Below are positions 15,721 to 24,004 of a stretch of DNA of 64,000 bases, one piece after another (the stretch's first letter is position 1; every line of letters begins with the position of its first letter). This DNA is from VRUE01 sp963703335 (GTDB lineage: Bacteria; Actinomycetota; Thermoleophilia; Solirubrobacterales; 70-9): assembly GCA_963703335.1 (NCBI GenBank), contig OY969812.1, positions 434,001-498,000 on the forward strand. Direction: 5' to 3'. Below the pieces are notes generated by a model. That model was not told the DNA's origin and made no database searches. It saw only the letters and a program-made list of their open reading frames with translations. The position numbers and the translations under genes were made by a program.

Positions 15721-16071
15721 ATGGGCGAAGCCGGCCACAAGCCCCTCTACGACCTTGACAAGTGCCTTGAGTCAGGGAACCTCGCAGGTGCCTGGTACGC
15801 AGCGGTAGGCGCGGCCGTCATCTACCTCGACCAGTTCCTTCTCATCACCCTCCTGCTGGCCGAGGACGAGTCCGCCACCTACGAAGCAGCAGCTCGCAAA
15901 TTCCTGGTCCGCTTCATGCGAGAGGTCAAGCCGCCGCTCGAGCAAGTCAAAGTCGTCGCCGATGCCCTTTGCGTAGTTGGGGACGCGGGTGCCTTTCCTC
16001 CCGAGCGAGGTGCTGCCAAAAGTGCGATGACAGACCTCGCACGGCAGTTGCGGGAACGCCGGCGGCCCTAG
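15721..16071 (+). CDS. Hypothetical protein behind a LexA-like box
   Basis: 116 residues, mostly helical, from ATG 15721; no Shine-Dalgarno site because the palindrome occupies that place. The segment AWYAAVGAAVIYLDQFLLITLLLAEDE is amphipathic to hydrophobic and could be a membrane-associated helix. No family recognised. A terminator-like hairpin follows its stop. Confidence 0.5.
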   Translation: MGEAGHKPLYDLDKCLESGNLAGAWYAAVGAAVIYLDQFLLITLLLAEDESATYEAAARKFLVRFMREVKPPLEQVKVVADALCVVGDAGAFPPERGAAKSAMTDLARQLRERRRP

Positions 16072-16080
16072 AACGCAGAA

Positions 16081-16112
16081 CGGCCCCTCGGCCGGGTGAG
16101 CCGGAGGGGCCG
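16081..16112 (+). terminator. Intrinsic terminator-like hairpin
   Basis: CGGCCCCTC (16081-16089) pairs with GAGGGGCCG (16104-16112) 10 bases after the stop of the preceding gene. No U-run. Confidence 0.5.
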
Positions 16113-16216
16113 CTGCTCGGCGCTGGCGCTGAGGTTCCCTTTGAGCGCGAGGTCTCAGTGACCATCGGCGCATCCACTTAGCGGGCCGGTTGCCCAATCT
16201 GCCCGCTCTGCGCATC

Positions 16217-16234
16217 GACCCGCTACGGCGGGTC
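16217..16234 (-). terminator. Tetraloop hairpin after the basic Cys protein
   Basis: GACCCGC-TACG-GCGGGTC, 7-bp perfect stem, directly downstream of the leftward gene that ends at 16243. Confidence 0.4.
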
Positions 16235-16242
16235 GCTTGCGT

Positions 16243-16515
16243 TCAGGCAAACTGCTCGGCAACTTCACGCTGCCAAGCCCGCTTCTCTCTCGCGCGGCGC
16301 GGCTCCATGTACTTCTCCCAGTGGCACACCAGACAACGGGGACGGCCGCAACCAAAGTAGGCGTTGCTGTCCCGTAGCCGACCACGTTCGAGGTCGCGGG
16401 CAAAGACCCGATCTCCATAGCCCCACCATGCGGGAGCCTCGCGTTTGTAGGCCCGCTGGCGGTTCGAGATGACACGGCCGGTATGGAACCGGCGACGGTG
16501 CTTGGTGCGGCGCAT
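16243..16515 (-). CDS. Small basic CxxxRPRCxxC protein
   Basis: 90 residues, very basic. FGCGRPRCLVCHWEKYMEP is a compact Cys cluster seen in many small phage and bacterial proteins of unknown role. Nucleic-acid binding is likely from the charge (inference). Confidence 0.5.
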   Translation of the reverse strand: MRRTKHRRRFHTGRVISNRQRAYKREAPAWWGYGDRVFARDLERGRLRDSNAYFGCGRPRCLVCHWEKYMEPRRAREKRAWQREVAEQFA

Positions 16516-16744
16516 AGCAACCCCTTCCCGTAGAGGGTGCCCGCGCCAAGACGACGCGGGCTACCCGGTGGGTTGCTTGGGGATGCCGCCGCACGAAGTC
16601 ATGCCGAAACTGTAGAGGCCCAGAACGACAGAAGCCCGCCGCCTCCAAGCAGGAGATGACGGGCTTGACCAGCGCGTTCTATGAGGGCGTTCTTGGGAAC
16701 AGCCGGAGGTTTGAGCTACGGGAGGGCGGTAAAGTGCTCGGCAC

Positions 16745-16767
16745 GCCCCCGTAGCTCAGTTGGATAG
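16745..16767 (+). tRNA. 5' fragment of a tRNA gene
   Basis: GCCCCCG-TA-GCTC-AGTTGGATA-G matches the 5' acceptor strand, D-stem and D-loop of an actinobacterial tRNA. After 16767 the expected GAGC and the anticodon arm are missing, although GCACCCGC still looks tRNA-like. No 3' half is found nearby. The stop codon of the leftward HNH gene lies inside the fragment. Confidence 0.5.
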
Positions 16768-17166
16768 TCGCACCCGCTGTTTTCTGCGCTCGCGGTCGCG
16801 CCGGTACTTGGCTTTCGCCGCGGCGGTGCAAACTTGACAGCGGCATCCGGCCTTGTAGCGCGACCAGCCATGTTTCCGTTGCTTATGCGGCTTGGACCGC
16901 CACAGCAGCTCATGGCGAGCATCGTGGCAAGATGAACAGCGCACTACACACTTCGCGAGCTCAGCTTCACGCCGGGCCTTACTCCATGACCAGATACGGT
17001 GACTCTCCTTTTGGCTCGGATCTATGTGGTCGGGCTCAAGGCTTTCGGTAGCACCGCAATCAATGCAGGACTTCCCTGCAAACCAATCCGCTCGAATGCG
17101 GTGATAGCGCTCACGCTGGTATCTGCGGAGATCAGCAGGGTCGGCATAGGGGCATCTCTCAATCAA
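16756..17166 (-). CDS. HNH endonuclease
   Basis: 136 residues. CIDCGATESLEPDHIDPSQK and AKCVVRCSSCHDARHELL give the two Cys pairs and the DH...H core of an HNH nuclease. The Tyr/Arg-rich end (WSRYKAGCRCQVC) is like the DNA-binding tail of phage homing-type enzymes. It ends inside the tRNA fragment, suggesting insertion by homing (inference). Confidence 0.75.
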   Translation of the reverse strand: MIERCPYADPADLRRYQRERYHRIRADWFAGKSCIDCGATESLEPDHIDPSQKESHRIWSWSKARREAELAKCVVRCSSCHDARHELLWRSKPHKQRKHGWSRYKAGCRCQVCTAAAKAKYRRDRERRKQRVRLSN

Positions 17167-17222
17167 TCTTAGCTTCGCGACCGGGCGGCGTGAATGATCA
17201 TTTGGCTACGAAGCGCTGCTCT

Positions 17223-17255
17223 GAACGGGCCGCTCCTTTCCAGGGCGGCCCGTTC
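17223..17255. terminator. Strong bidirectional terminator
   Basis: GAACGGGCCGC (17223-17233) and GCGGCCCGTTC (17245-17255) form a perfect 11-bp stem, with CTTTCC in the loop and TTTAG after it on the plus strand. It lies between the HNH and Rpf-like genes. Confidence 0.65.
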
Positions 17256-17256
17256 T

Positions 17257-17844
17257 TTAGGGCCAGCTCGTAGATCCGTCCCCTTTGCACTCCCACGGAC
17301 TCTCCCCATAGCGGCTGTAGCCGTAGTGGGCAACGAGGTCCTGTTCGCGCTTTGTAGCTTCGCCAGCGTGAGCTGTCGTCCCGCCCCACGCTCTCCAGGC
17401 GGGGTCCAAGATCGAATAGGCCCCGTACGTGAAGCCGTAGTTACCGCCGCTCTCGCAGGTCACCAGGGCCACGGGGAGCGCGTAGCACGTGCCGCTCGAG
17501 CAGAAGGGGGTGACTCGCTCACGCCAGAGTTCCCTGCGACGTCGATCGAAGAAAGCAGCCTGCAGCTCTCGCCACTGCTTCCTCAATGCTCTTTGCCAAC
17601 CAGGAGGAAGGCAGTGCTGCTTGAGCTTCCAGACGCTGATCGTCTTTGCCGGCGGATTACCGCGACGCCAGCGAGACTCGTCCCAGACCTTGTCGATGAA
17701 CGATCGAACTGAAGCTGGGGAGCCACTGTAGAGGACGCAGGGGTTGATGGTGGTTGCGGGACGTAGGGCAGTTGTCGGGCTCGCGAACAGAAGGGCGAGT
17801 AGAGCGGCTGCCCCGATTGCTATCGGGAGAATGGCGCGGCGGAT
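17257..17844 (-). CDS. Secreted Rpf/transglycosylase-like lysozyme, ATC start?
   Basis: 195 residues if translation starts at ATC 17844. A canonical start is found only at TTG 17586, which would remove the signal peptide and half the protein. GAAAGGA sits 5 bases before the ATC, and the next residues (RRAILPIAIGAAALLALLFASPTTA) are a textbook signal peptide. The C-terminal domain has VTCESGGNYGF...YSILDPAWRAWGG...EQDLVAHYGYSRYG...WEC, the resuscitation-promoting-factor/lysozyme fold with its catalytic Glu in CESGG. Cell-wall cleavage outside the membrane is expected. Confidence 0.65.
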   Translation of the reverse strand: MRRAILPIAIGAAALLALLFASPTTALRPATTINPCVLYSGSPASVRSFIDKVWDESRWRRGNPPAKTISVWKLKQHCLPPGWQRALRKQWRELQAAFFDRRRRELWRERVTPFCSSGTCYALPVALVTCESGGNYGFTYGAYSILDPAWRAWGGTTAHAGEATKREQDLVAHYGYSRYGESPWECKGDGSTSWP

Positions 17845-17941
17845 GCCGGTCCTTTCGTGGGGGACGAGACGCCCGCACGTCGACCGAGCTACGGCCGGGG
17901 GGCCTTCAGGTGAAGTCGGGAGCGAGTGGTACCTTCAGGGC

Positions 17942-18259
17942 GTGGACGGTCTTCGCGTCTCAGCCGTTGATCCCAGCCCCTCTGGGCACTGGCTCGACAT
18001 TGACACGCTCACCCGGCAGGTCGCCGAGATGCGCGCACACGGCCGCGAGGAGCAACTGGTCGCCCTGCAGCGACGGAACCTGCCTCGCCGCCTTCGCTGG
18101 CTAACGGACCACCATCACTTGCTTCGGTTGGCGCTTCGCCTTCGGCCTGCTTGGGCGCTCACCGTCTCCGTGGGCACCGACTACAGCCACGAGGGGCGGC
18201 TGCTTTCGCGGGTCGAAGTTGCCTACTGCCGCGACGGCACGAGCTTCGTCCTCTCCTGA
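17942..18259 (+). CDS. Hypothetical protein, His/Leu-rich helix
   Basis: 105 residues from GTG 17942; the frame is open further upstream but overlaps the Rpf-like gene antisense. LTDHHHLLRLALRLRPAW is the most distinctive stretch. The TGATG at its end couples it to the next gene. Function unknown. Confidence 0.45.
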   Translation: MDGLRVSAVDPSPSGHWLDIDTLTRQVAEMRAHGREEQLVALQRRNLPRRLRWLTDHHHLLRLALRLRPAWALTVSVGTDYSHEGRLLSRVEVAYCRDGTSFVLS

Positions 18260-18450
18260 TGCCCACGGTCCTCCGCATAGACGGATCGCAGCGCTCGTGT
18301 TCGGGCTGTGATCAGCCTGTCTACGCCAACGGCGAAGGAACGTGGTTCGGACCCGGCGGGGAGATCATGTGCCCGGCTTGCGGCGATGGCAAGCTCACCG
18401 CCGAGCCTCGCCGCTGGAACCCGGACAAGGGCTGCTGGGAAACCACTTGA
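18259..18450 (+). CDS. Small zinc-ribbon protein
   Basis: 63 residues with CSGCDQPV and CPACGDGK, two CxxC knuckles about 26 residues apart. It overlaps both neighbours. Function unknown. Confidence 0.55.
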   Translation: MPTVLRIDGSQRSCSGCDQPVYANGEGTWFGPGGEIMCPACGDGKLTAEPRRWNPDKGCWETT

Positions 18451-18455
18451 CCGGG

Positions 18456-18653
18456 GTGCTGAAATTCTGGCCGGGGGATGACAGGGGCGAAGAGATCCTT
18501 GATGAACTTGAGGAGCGATTCGAGCTGACCTCACAACGCTTCGACCGGGTGCGCGAGTACTACATCGCGGTCAGCGGCAAGGCCGACCTGACGGGTTGGC
18601 TTGACCAGATTGATACGAACTGGCGCGCCCATATCGAAGCCCAGACCAAGTGA
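18456..18653 (+). CDS. Small acidic helical protein
   Basis: 65 residues from GTG 18456, or 68 from TTG 18447, which overlaps the previous stop. Charged helices (EEILDELEERFELTSQRFDRVREYY) dominate. Function unknown. Confidence 0.45.
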   Translation: MLKFWPGDDRGEEILDELEERFELTSQRFDRVREYYIAVSGKADLTGWLDQIDTNWRAHIEAQTK

Positions 18654-18683
18654 TGGCCCACGACCCCATCCCAGACAAGCCGC

Positions 18684-18896
18684 ATGGATAGCGCGATACT
18701 CGCCATGGCTTGGCTGATGGGCGAATGCCGCGACGATCCAAGCTCAGAGGTGCGATTTCGTTCCGAGGGGAAAGAGGTACTCCAGACCCTCCCCGGCCCA
18801 GAGTTCTACAAGCTCCACAAAAGCGAGCGGGGGCTTAAGGGGATCCGGGTCGATTCAGTTGTGATCAACGGCAAGAAAATCACACGGCTCTTTTGA
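18684..18896 (+). CDS. Hypothetical protein
   Basis: 70 residues; alternating charged/hydrophobic pattern, beta-rich C-terminus (IRVDSVVINGKKITRLF). No family recognised. Confidence 0.45.
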   Translation: MDSAILAMAWLMGECRDDPSSEVRFRSEGKEVLQTLPGPEFYKLHKSERGLKGIRVDSVVINGKKITRLF

Positions 18897-18941
18897 CGGG
18901 TAGCCTCAGTAAGCGCCTACTGGGACGGTAAGGTGGAACCG

Positions 18942-19268
18942 ATGGCGAAGCGAATCACCGCCGACGAGTTCGAGGCCCGCCACGCAGAGCAGCGCGGCGT
19001 CTCTATCGCAGAGCTTCGAGCAGAAGGCCGACTCGTCAGGCCCTGCGATTGTGACTACGTTGGCTGCGAGGGGTGGCAGTGGGTAAGCCGCGAGCAGGCA
19101 CTGAGGGAAGAGGGCGTGGTTCGCGACCCGAGCGCCCTGGACTTCGCTGGGTGCATCAACGCGGCCGCCGGGCTCGAACGGTCCATGCGCGGCATCGAGT
19201 CAACGGTCCGAGCGACTCCTGCCGACTTCGCCCGTCTCTCTGCTCGGGTTGAGGAGATGGCGGGATGA
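18942..19268 (+). CDS. Hypothetical protein with Cys-rich centre
   Basis: 108 residues from ATG 18942, with AAGGTGG at good spacing. CDCDYVGCEGWQW near residue 36 may bind zinc. The C-terminus is helical. It overlaps the next gene by 4 bases. Confidence 0.5.
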   Translation: MAKRITADEFEARHAEQRGVSIAELRAEGRLVRPCDCDYVGCEGWQWVSREQALREEGVVRDPSALDFAGCINAAAGLERSMRGIESTVRATPADFARLSARVEEMAG

Positions 19269-19426
19269 GAGACGACAAGCTGCCCTGCGCTTTCTGCGGG
19301 CGCGCCCTGGAGGCAGAGGCGCTTGTTGCCATTCCCGGCCTCGGTAGGGCGAAGCTCGCCTGCCCACTCTGCGCCGCTAAACATGCCGTGGAGCCCTCCC
19401 ACCATGGCGCAACTCAGTCGCACTGA
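19265..19426 (+). CDS. 53-residue zinc-ribbon protein
   Basis: The ATG overlaps the previous stop (ATGA). CAFCGRAL and CPLCAAKH make a clean two-knuckle zinc ribbon. It ends by overlapping the 3' end of rusA convergently. Function unknown. Confidence 0.5.
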   Translation: MRDDKLPCAFCGRALEAEALVAIPGLGRAKLACPLCAAKHAVEPSHHGATQSH

Positions 19427-19802
19427 CCAACCGCTCGTAGTCCAAGACCACAATCGTCTCCGGTCTATCCACCGGGGCGAGTAGCTCAACGGCACCGAAT
19501 CGATAGAGGTCCGACGTGTCGTCAGCAAGCCACCCGCCTTCGACCAGCGCATCCCCGAGGGCCTTCTCGAGGATCACCCTGAAATTCCCGGAATCCCTCC
19601 GCCGTCTCTGCTTGAACCGCAGCGTTGCCCTCGCTTCCACGCGCTTCAGTTTCCGGGGAACCTTCCGCTCCATCAGCACCAAGGCAAACCAGCCCTGCCA
19701 GTTCTGCTTCTCCCGCTGGCCGATTGCCCAGTGCGAGCGGTAGCCGATCTGGTTGAAGGACTTCGGGGTCCCTGGGATGCTCAGCGAGACCCGCTCAGTC
19801 AC
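19377..19802 (-). CDS. rusA: RusA-like Holliday-junction resolvase
   Basis: 141 residues from GTG 19802, which overlaps the upstream stop; the longer frame upstream is a shadow. IPGTPKSFNQIGYRSHW, RFKQRRRRDSGNFR and EKALGDALVEGGWLADDTSD contain the conserved Asp residues of the RusA metal site. The expected role is cleavage of branched DNA before packaging or in recombination. Unusually placed next to tail genes. Confidence 0.8.
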   Translation of the reverse strand: MTERVSLSIPGTPKSFNQIGYRSHWAIGQREKQNWQGWFALVLMERKVPRKLKRVEARATLRFKQRRRRDSGNFRVILEKALGDALVEGGWLADDTSDLYRFGAVELLAPVDRPETIVVLDYERLVSATELRHGGRAPRHV

Positions 19803-20076
19803 GCGGCACCTTTGGGACTTTAACCCGCCATGCAACTTCCTTGCCGGTTTTGTGCGGAGGGTCACCCCGGTAGAGGAGACGGTGGACTCCGTCTTCTTTG
19901 TGATCGAATTCCCCTTCGAAGACGCCCGTAGACACACGGGTCATCGACGGTTCGGCCAGCTCGCCGCTCGGTTCCAGCACTCGCCATATCGGGTTATCTG
20001 GGTCTACCGGGTCGCCTTTGCGATCGGTGACTTCAGCGGTGAAGGAAGCGGGCTGGCCTATGTCAAGCGTTTTCAT
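19795..20076 (-). CDS. Small beta-sandwich tail-associated protein
   Basis: 93 residues, Ig-like beta pattern (QPASFTAEVTDRKGDPVD...IWRVLEPSG). It overlaps the repeat protein upstream by 4 bases. A minor structural protein is inferred from position. Confidence 0.5.
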   Translation of the reverse strand: MKTLDIGQPASFTAEVTDRKGDPVDPDNPIWRVLEPSGELAEPSMTRVSTGVFEGEFDHKEDGVHRLLYRGDPPHKTGKEVAWRVKVPKVPRD

Positions 20077-21722
20077 GCTTCCTCCACGGAGAGGTTGACT
20101 CTGGTCTTTGGCTCGACCCTTAGGGAGACCTTGGTTGCTGGCTCGATCTCCAGGGCAGCGAAGGTCTCGGCGCTGACCGTGAGGTCGATGTGGGCCGGGA
20201 TCCCCTCCTCGCCGGAAAGCAGCCGGTAGAAGACCGCGAGCTCAGCGGAGGTGAGCCGCCGCAGCCCATAGGCGACAGCCAGATCGCGCATCGCGAGCTG
20301 CTTGATCGAGTAGAGACTCGCGAGGGAGAGGCCGACGCCTCGGCGCAAGCCATACATGGCGCCGAGACTCCGATTCGCCAGGACCCTGGTCGCGTAAGAG
20401 GTGGCGAGATCCCGAGCAACCGACTGATAAATGCGATAGCTCGCCGAAGTCTCATGTGCGGCTAGCGCGCGGATTGCATACTCGCCAGCCAGCTCGAGCG
20501 CAACCGTCCCCGGCGTTCCACCGATCCCATATAGACCCGCTAGCTCCCTCGCCACAGCAGCCCGCAGGGCGTACCGGCCGGCAAGACTCTTCTCGGCCAG
20601 ATGCCTGATCGCGTAGGAGGTGGCAAAACCGGCTCCGGCGAGTTGACGAACCGCGTAGGACGTACCTAGCTCGGCGTCGGCGACCTGTCGCAGGCCGTAC
20701 GACGCACCGAACTCTACGGCTCCTAGGACGCGGAGCCGGTAGCTCGCCCACAGCTCAGCGGTCGCAACACTTTGAAGTGCATAAGTGACCGCAGCTTCGC
20801 GTGTCGCCAAGGATCGAATCGCATAGCGGGCCCCGAGACCCCTGCCAGCGAGCGCCCGAAGCGAATAGATGGCCGATAGCTGCCGCCCCGCAGATGCCCG
20901 AAGGGCGTACGTGGCTCCGAGAGAACGGCCAGCGGCTCCCCGCATGGGGTATGTCCCCCCAAGCTGCCGCCCGGCGTTCTGCCGAAGCGCGTACTGACTG
21001 CCCAGCCCAGTGCCAACGGCCTTCCTCAGCGAGTACTGGCCACCGAGCTCCTTCCCCACCGCTTTGAGTTCGGTGCCCTTGACCTCAAGGACGGTGATCG
21101 AGTATTTCTGGCCTGAAGGGGCGGAGAGCCCTACCGTCTTTGCGCCGGCAGCCCCGGCATCGGACCAGTAGGCGCCGTAGGCCGTGTAGCGCGACCCGTC
21201 TTTGACGTAGAGGATCTCTCCCGAGCCGCTTTTCGGCGTGATGCCGTTGACGGTGAGATAGACGCGGCTCGCTCCATCTTTTGCTGCCCAGTCGCCAATG
21301 AGAGCAACCAGGACAGAGCCTTCTTTTTCGGTGGTGATCCCCACCGAGGCCGTGCCTTCAGCGTTGGCCTTGGCGGCTTTGCCAATCCCGGAGGCTCCCC
21401 GAAGAACGAGGACGAAACCGCCGAAGTGCCGGGTCGTCTGGCCGGCCCGCGTGAACGTCACGGTCATCGACTTATCGGTGTCGACAACCGCCGTCCACTC
21501 CGAATCCCATGTGTAGCTGGCTACGCCGACAACTTCTTTCTGGGTCCAGGTCAGCGACCCGCCCGTCACCGAGGAGATCGTTGCTCCGTTGTCCTCGGTT
21601 AGCGCGCCAGCAACGAGGATGTCGCCTGCTTTGACGTTGAAGGATTCAGTCGTCTTCGGGGAGGTTTCCGTGTTGAATGGCGTGACGATCGCCTGGACGG
21701 GCGTCGCCGGCGTTACCGCCAT
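20073..21722 (-). CDS. Tail protein with 14-residue repeats
   Basis: 549 residues. Residues 1-215 form a beta-rich domain (SSVTGGSLTWTQKE...LTVNGITPKSG), followed by about 19 copies of a 14-residue repeat of the type AGRxLGxxYALRxx (about 225-500), one with a short insertion. A small C-terminal beta domain ends the chain. Repeats of this style occur in actinophage minor tail proteins. Fibre or appendage role inferred. Confidence 0.6.
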   Translation of the reverse strand: MAVTPATPVQAIVTPFNTETSPKTTESFNVKAGDILVAGALTEDNGATISSVTGGSLTWTQKEVVGVASYTWDSEWTAVVDTDKSMTVTFTRAGQTTRHFGGFVLVLRGASGIGKAAKANAEGTASVGITTEKEGSVLVALIGDWAAKDGASRVYLTVNGITPKSGSGEILYVKDGSRYTAYGAYWSDAGAAGAKTVGLSAPSGQKYSITVLEVKGTELKAVGKELGGQYSLRKAVGTGLGSQYALRQNAGRQLGGTYPMRGAAGRSLGATYALRASAGRQLSAIYSLRALAGRGLGARYAIRSLATREAAVTYALQSVATAELWASYRLRVLGAVEFGASYGLRQVADAELGTSYAVRQLAGAGFATSYAIRHLAEKSLAGRYALRAAVARELAGLYGIGGTPGTVALELAGEYAIRALAAHETSASYRIYQSVARDLATSYATRVLANRSLGAMYGLRRGVGLSLASLYSIKQLAMRDLAVAYGLRRLTSAELAVFYRLLSGEEGIPAHIDLTVSAETFAALEIEPATKVSLRVEPKTRVNLSVEEA

Positions 21723-21728
21723 GACTGC

Positions 21729-23219
21729 CTACCAGTTGACGCCGGAAGGCTTGCGGTACCCGATCGGTTCCTGGCCGGCCGGGTTGCAGTTGCTCGAAGT
21801 GCAGTTTCCGGCCGAATCGAGGGTAACCAGCGAGCCCTGGCCCCAGAGGTTGGCCGAGAACACAGCTGCGGCCGAGGACCCGTCCTGGGCGAAGCCGCTG
21901 TCGGGATCGATCGCGATGTTGCGTTCGACCAGGTTGCCGGAGCCCGAGTCGCAGTCCCACTCGAAGCCGGGGAAACTGCTGAACGCCTGGCCGCCATCGA
22001 CCCAGGTGTTGCGGCGAATCGTGATATTCGAGCGCGAGGTGCCGCCGGTGCCAAGGCCGCAGATCTCGGTGCGTCCTCGCGCCCCCTGGATCAGGTTGTT
22101 TTCGTAGAGCACCGAGTTCGTCGTGCCGCCGTGGATGTAGGTGCTGCCGGCATTGTTGGTGATCCCGCCTTCGTAGTAGCCCTGATGGTGGATCCAGTTG
22201 TTGGTGATCCGCAGGTTGGGGCCGTTGCCGACGATCTGGATGTTGTCGGAGTGCTCATCGGAGTCGGAATTGGCGCCCACCGGGCCGATCTCGTTGCGGT
22301 CGATCAGGACGTTGGCGCCGTTGGTTCCCTGGAAGCCGTCGGCGGCGATGTCGTGCACCCTGTTGCCGACGAACTGAAGTCCGTTGGTGGCGCCGTAGCA
22401 GCGGCAGCCGTAGCCGGTGTTGCCGGAGCTGTCGGCCTTGGTCCAGCCGATGTCGTTGTTGCGGATGATGACGTTGTTGCTTTCGTCCGGCATGAAGATC
22501 AGCTGGTCGTAGACGCGGTTGGCCTGGGTGCCGCCGATGACCGAACCTTCAATGGTCGTGCGATGGGCGCTGCGCAGCTCGATCGAACGCAGCCGGGCAC
22601 CTCGAATCGTCAGGTCAGTCGTCGCCTTGACTAGGACTGCCCCAAGCGAACCGCCTTCCGTGGAGATCACCACCGGCCGTTTCCCCAGCCCTTCGAGGTT
22701 GACGTTCCCCACATCCGTTGTCACGCAGACGTCGTGGCTGCCCTGCACGGCCGAGCGCACCTGCGCCGCAGTCGTCACCTGAATGGCACCTGCCACACAG
22801 CCACTCGGAGGCGGGGGAGGCGGAACAGGCGTTGTCGCCTCGGTGGTTGTCGTCGTCGAGGTCGTTGTAGGCGTTCCGCCGCCGCCTCCGGCAATTAGCG
22901 CTGCGACAGCAGCGCCCAAGGCGACCAGTGTCGCCGCGGCCACGGCGATCTTCTGGGCGCTGCTCAGCCCTTCGGCTTCGATCCGGGCGAGACGTTTGCC
23001 CAGATCGCTATCTGCGGGCGGATCGGCCCCGAGAGCAGCATCGACTCCGTCTCGTCCCGGATCACCCTTGTCGCCCTTTTCAGGGGCTGGTCGGGCCTCG
23101 AGCGTGGCGATCCGTTCCTCGAGGTCCGCGAGCTGTTCGCTGTATGCGTCAACCCTTTTGCCGAGCTTCGTGATCCGTTCGTTGAGCGCCTTCTTGACGC
23201 TGGCGAGGGTGTCACTCAT
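21729..23219 (-). CDS. Beta-helix spike/pectate-lyase-like protein with membrane segment
   Basis: 496 residues. Order: coiled coil (about 3-45), a collagen-like GDKGDPGRDG, a second coiled coil, a hydrophobic segment (about 90-112, KIAVAAATLVALGAAVAALIAG), a Thr/Pro linker, then from about 150 a right-handed beta-helix with many N-rich turns (NVIIRNNDIGW, NLRITNNWIHH). The solenoid suggests polysaccharide binding or cleavage. The membrane helix is odd for a tail spike and could mean a host-surface protein. Confidence 0.65.
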   Translation of the reverse strand: MSDTLASVKKALNERITKLGKRVDAYSEQLADLEERIATLEARPAPEKGDKGDPGRDGVDAALGADPPADSDLGKRLARIEAEGLSSAQKIAVAAATLVALGAAVAALIAGGGGGTPTTTSTTTTTEATTPVPPPPPPSGCVAGAIQVTTAAQVRSAVQGSHDVCVTTDVGNVNLEGLGKRPVVISTEGGSLGAVLVKATTDLTIRGARLRSIELRSAHRTTIEGSVIGGTQANRVYDQLIFMPDESNNVIIRNNDIGWTKADSSGNTGYGCRCYGATNGLQFVGNRVHDIAADGFQGTNGANVLIDRNEIGPVGANSDSDEHSDNIQIVGNGPNLRITNNWIHHQGYYEGGITNNAGSTYIHGGTTNSVLYENNLIQGARGRTEICGLGTGGTSRSNITIRRNTWVDGGQAFSSFPGFEWDCDSGSGNLVERNIAIDPDSGFAQDGSSAAAVFSANLWGQGSLVTLDSAGNCTSSNCNPAGQEPIGYRKPSGVNW

Positions 23220-23734
23220 TCTGCTGTATCCCCCTCGACCTTGATTTTGAAGGTCACTTTGTTTTTTGCTGAGGCGCCGGCGGTGATCGTTCGGCGAATC
23301 CAGATGCCCTTGAACTGACCAGCAGGGATGTTCCCGATGGAGAGCCCTTCCGCCTTGCTTGTCGGAGCACTGAAGGCAGGGCCGTTCGGAGCGGTGTTCT
23401 CGTCAGCAATGGTCTCCATTGCTTCGTTCACCGCCTCGTCAGCCAGGGCGATCGCCGTCGCGTCGTCGGAAGAATCAGCGTCCTGCGTGACCCAGATCTT
23501 CGCTCCCTGCAGGGTGAGAGACCCGTGTTTGTTCTTGATGTAAATGCCGCGGTACTCGACGTCGCCCGCTTTGGACTCGTCGCCGGAGACGTCATCGAAG
23601 ACTTTGTTGACTTCTTCCGTGACGATCACGCCCCCTGCTTTGGTGCTGATGGCACCGCCTAGGGCTGCGGCAGGTGTTTCGTTGTTGGCCCCACCTGACA
23701 GGCGATACTCGAGGTCGGATTCACCGATCGGCAT
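23216..23734 (-). CDS. Phage structural protein, unknown
   Basis: 172 residues, beta-rich, with DVEYRGIYIKNKHG, ADSSDDATAIALADEAVNEA and IPAGQFKGIWIRRTI. The pattern is common among phage tail-region proteins of unknown role. Overlaps neighbours. Confidence 0.5.
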   Translation of the reverse strand: MPIGESDLEYRLSGGANNETPAAALGGAISTKAGGVIVTEEVNKVFDDVSGDESKAGDVEYRGIYIKNKHGSLTLQGAKIWVTQDADSSDDATAIALADEAVNEAMETIADENTAPNGPAFSAPTSKAEGLSIGNIPAGQFKGIWIRRTITAGASAKNKVTFKIKVEGDTAE

Positions 23735-23737
23735 GGC

Positions 23738-23977
23738 TCACTGCTCCTTGCTCGGATACAGGTAGACGCCCACCGCGATGGCCAGCTCAGAGGCCGTTAC
23801 TTCGCCCACTACGGGCAGGCTCAGCACTTCGTCAGCACCGACCCCGAACGCAGAGGCGAGCACGTAGAGCACGAGGCCCGCAATGAGCTTGGCCCCAGGG
23901 ATGTATTCGGTGAGTTCGGGTGGGAAGAGGCGGCGCAGGAAACTGCGCACCTTTTCGGTGAGCTTGGAGATAGCCAC
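23738..23977 (-). CDS. Holin candidate
   Basis: 79 residues: basic N-terminus, a hydrophobic helix (about 29-48), an Asp/Glu-containing loop and a second hydrophobic helix (about 58-73). Directly downstream of the two endolysin genes, so a holin role is likely from context. Confidence 0.5.
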   Translation of the reverse strand: MAISKLTEKVRSFLRRLFPPELTEYIPGAKLIAGLVLYVLASAFGVGADEVLSLPVVGEVTASELAIAVGVYLYPSKEQ

Positions 23978-24004
23978 GAGGGCTCCTTTCGATTAGAGGA
24001 GGAA

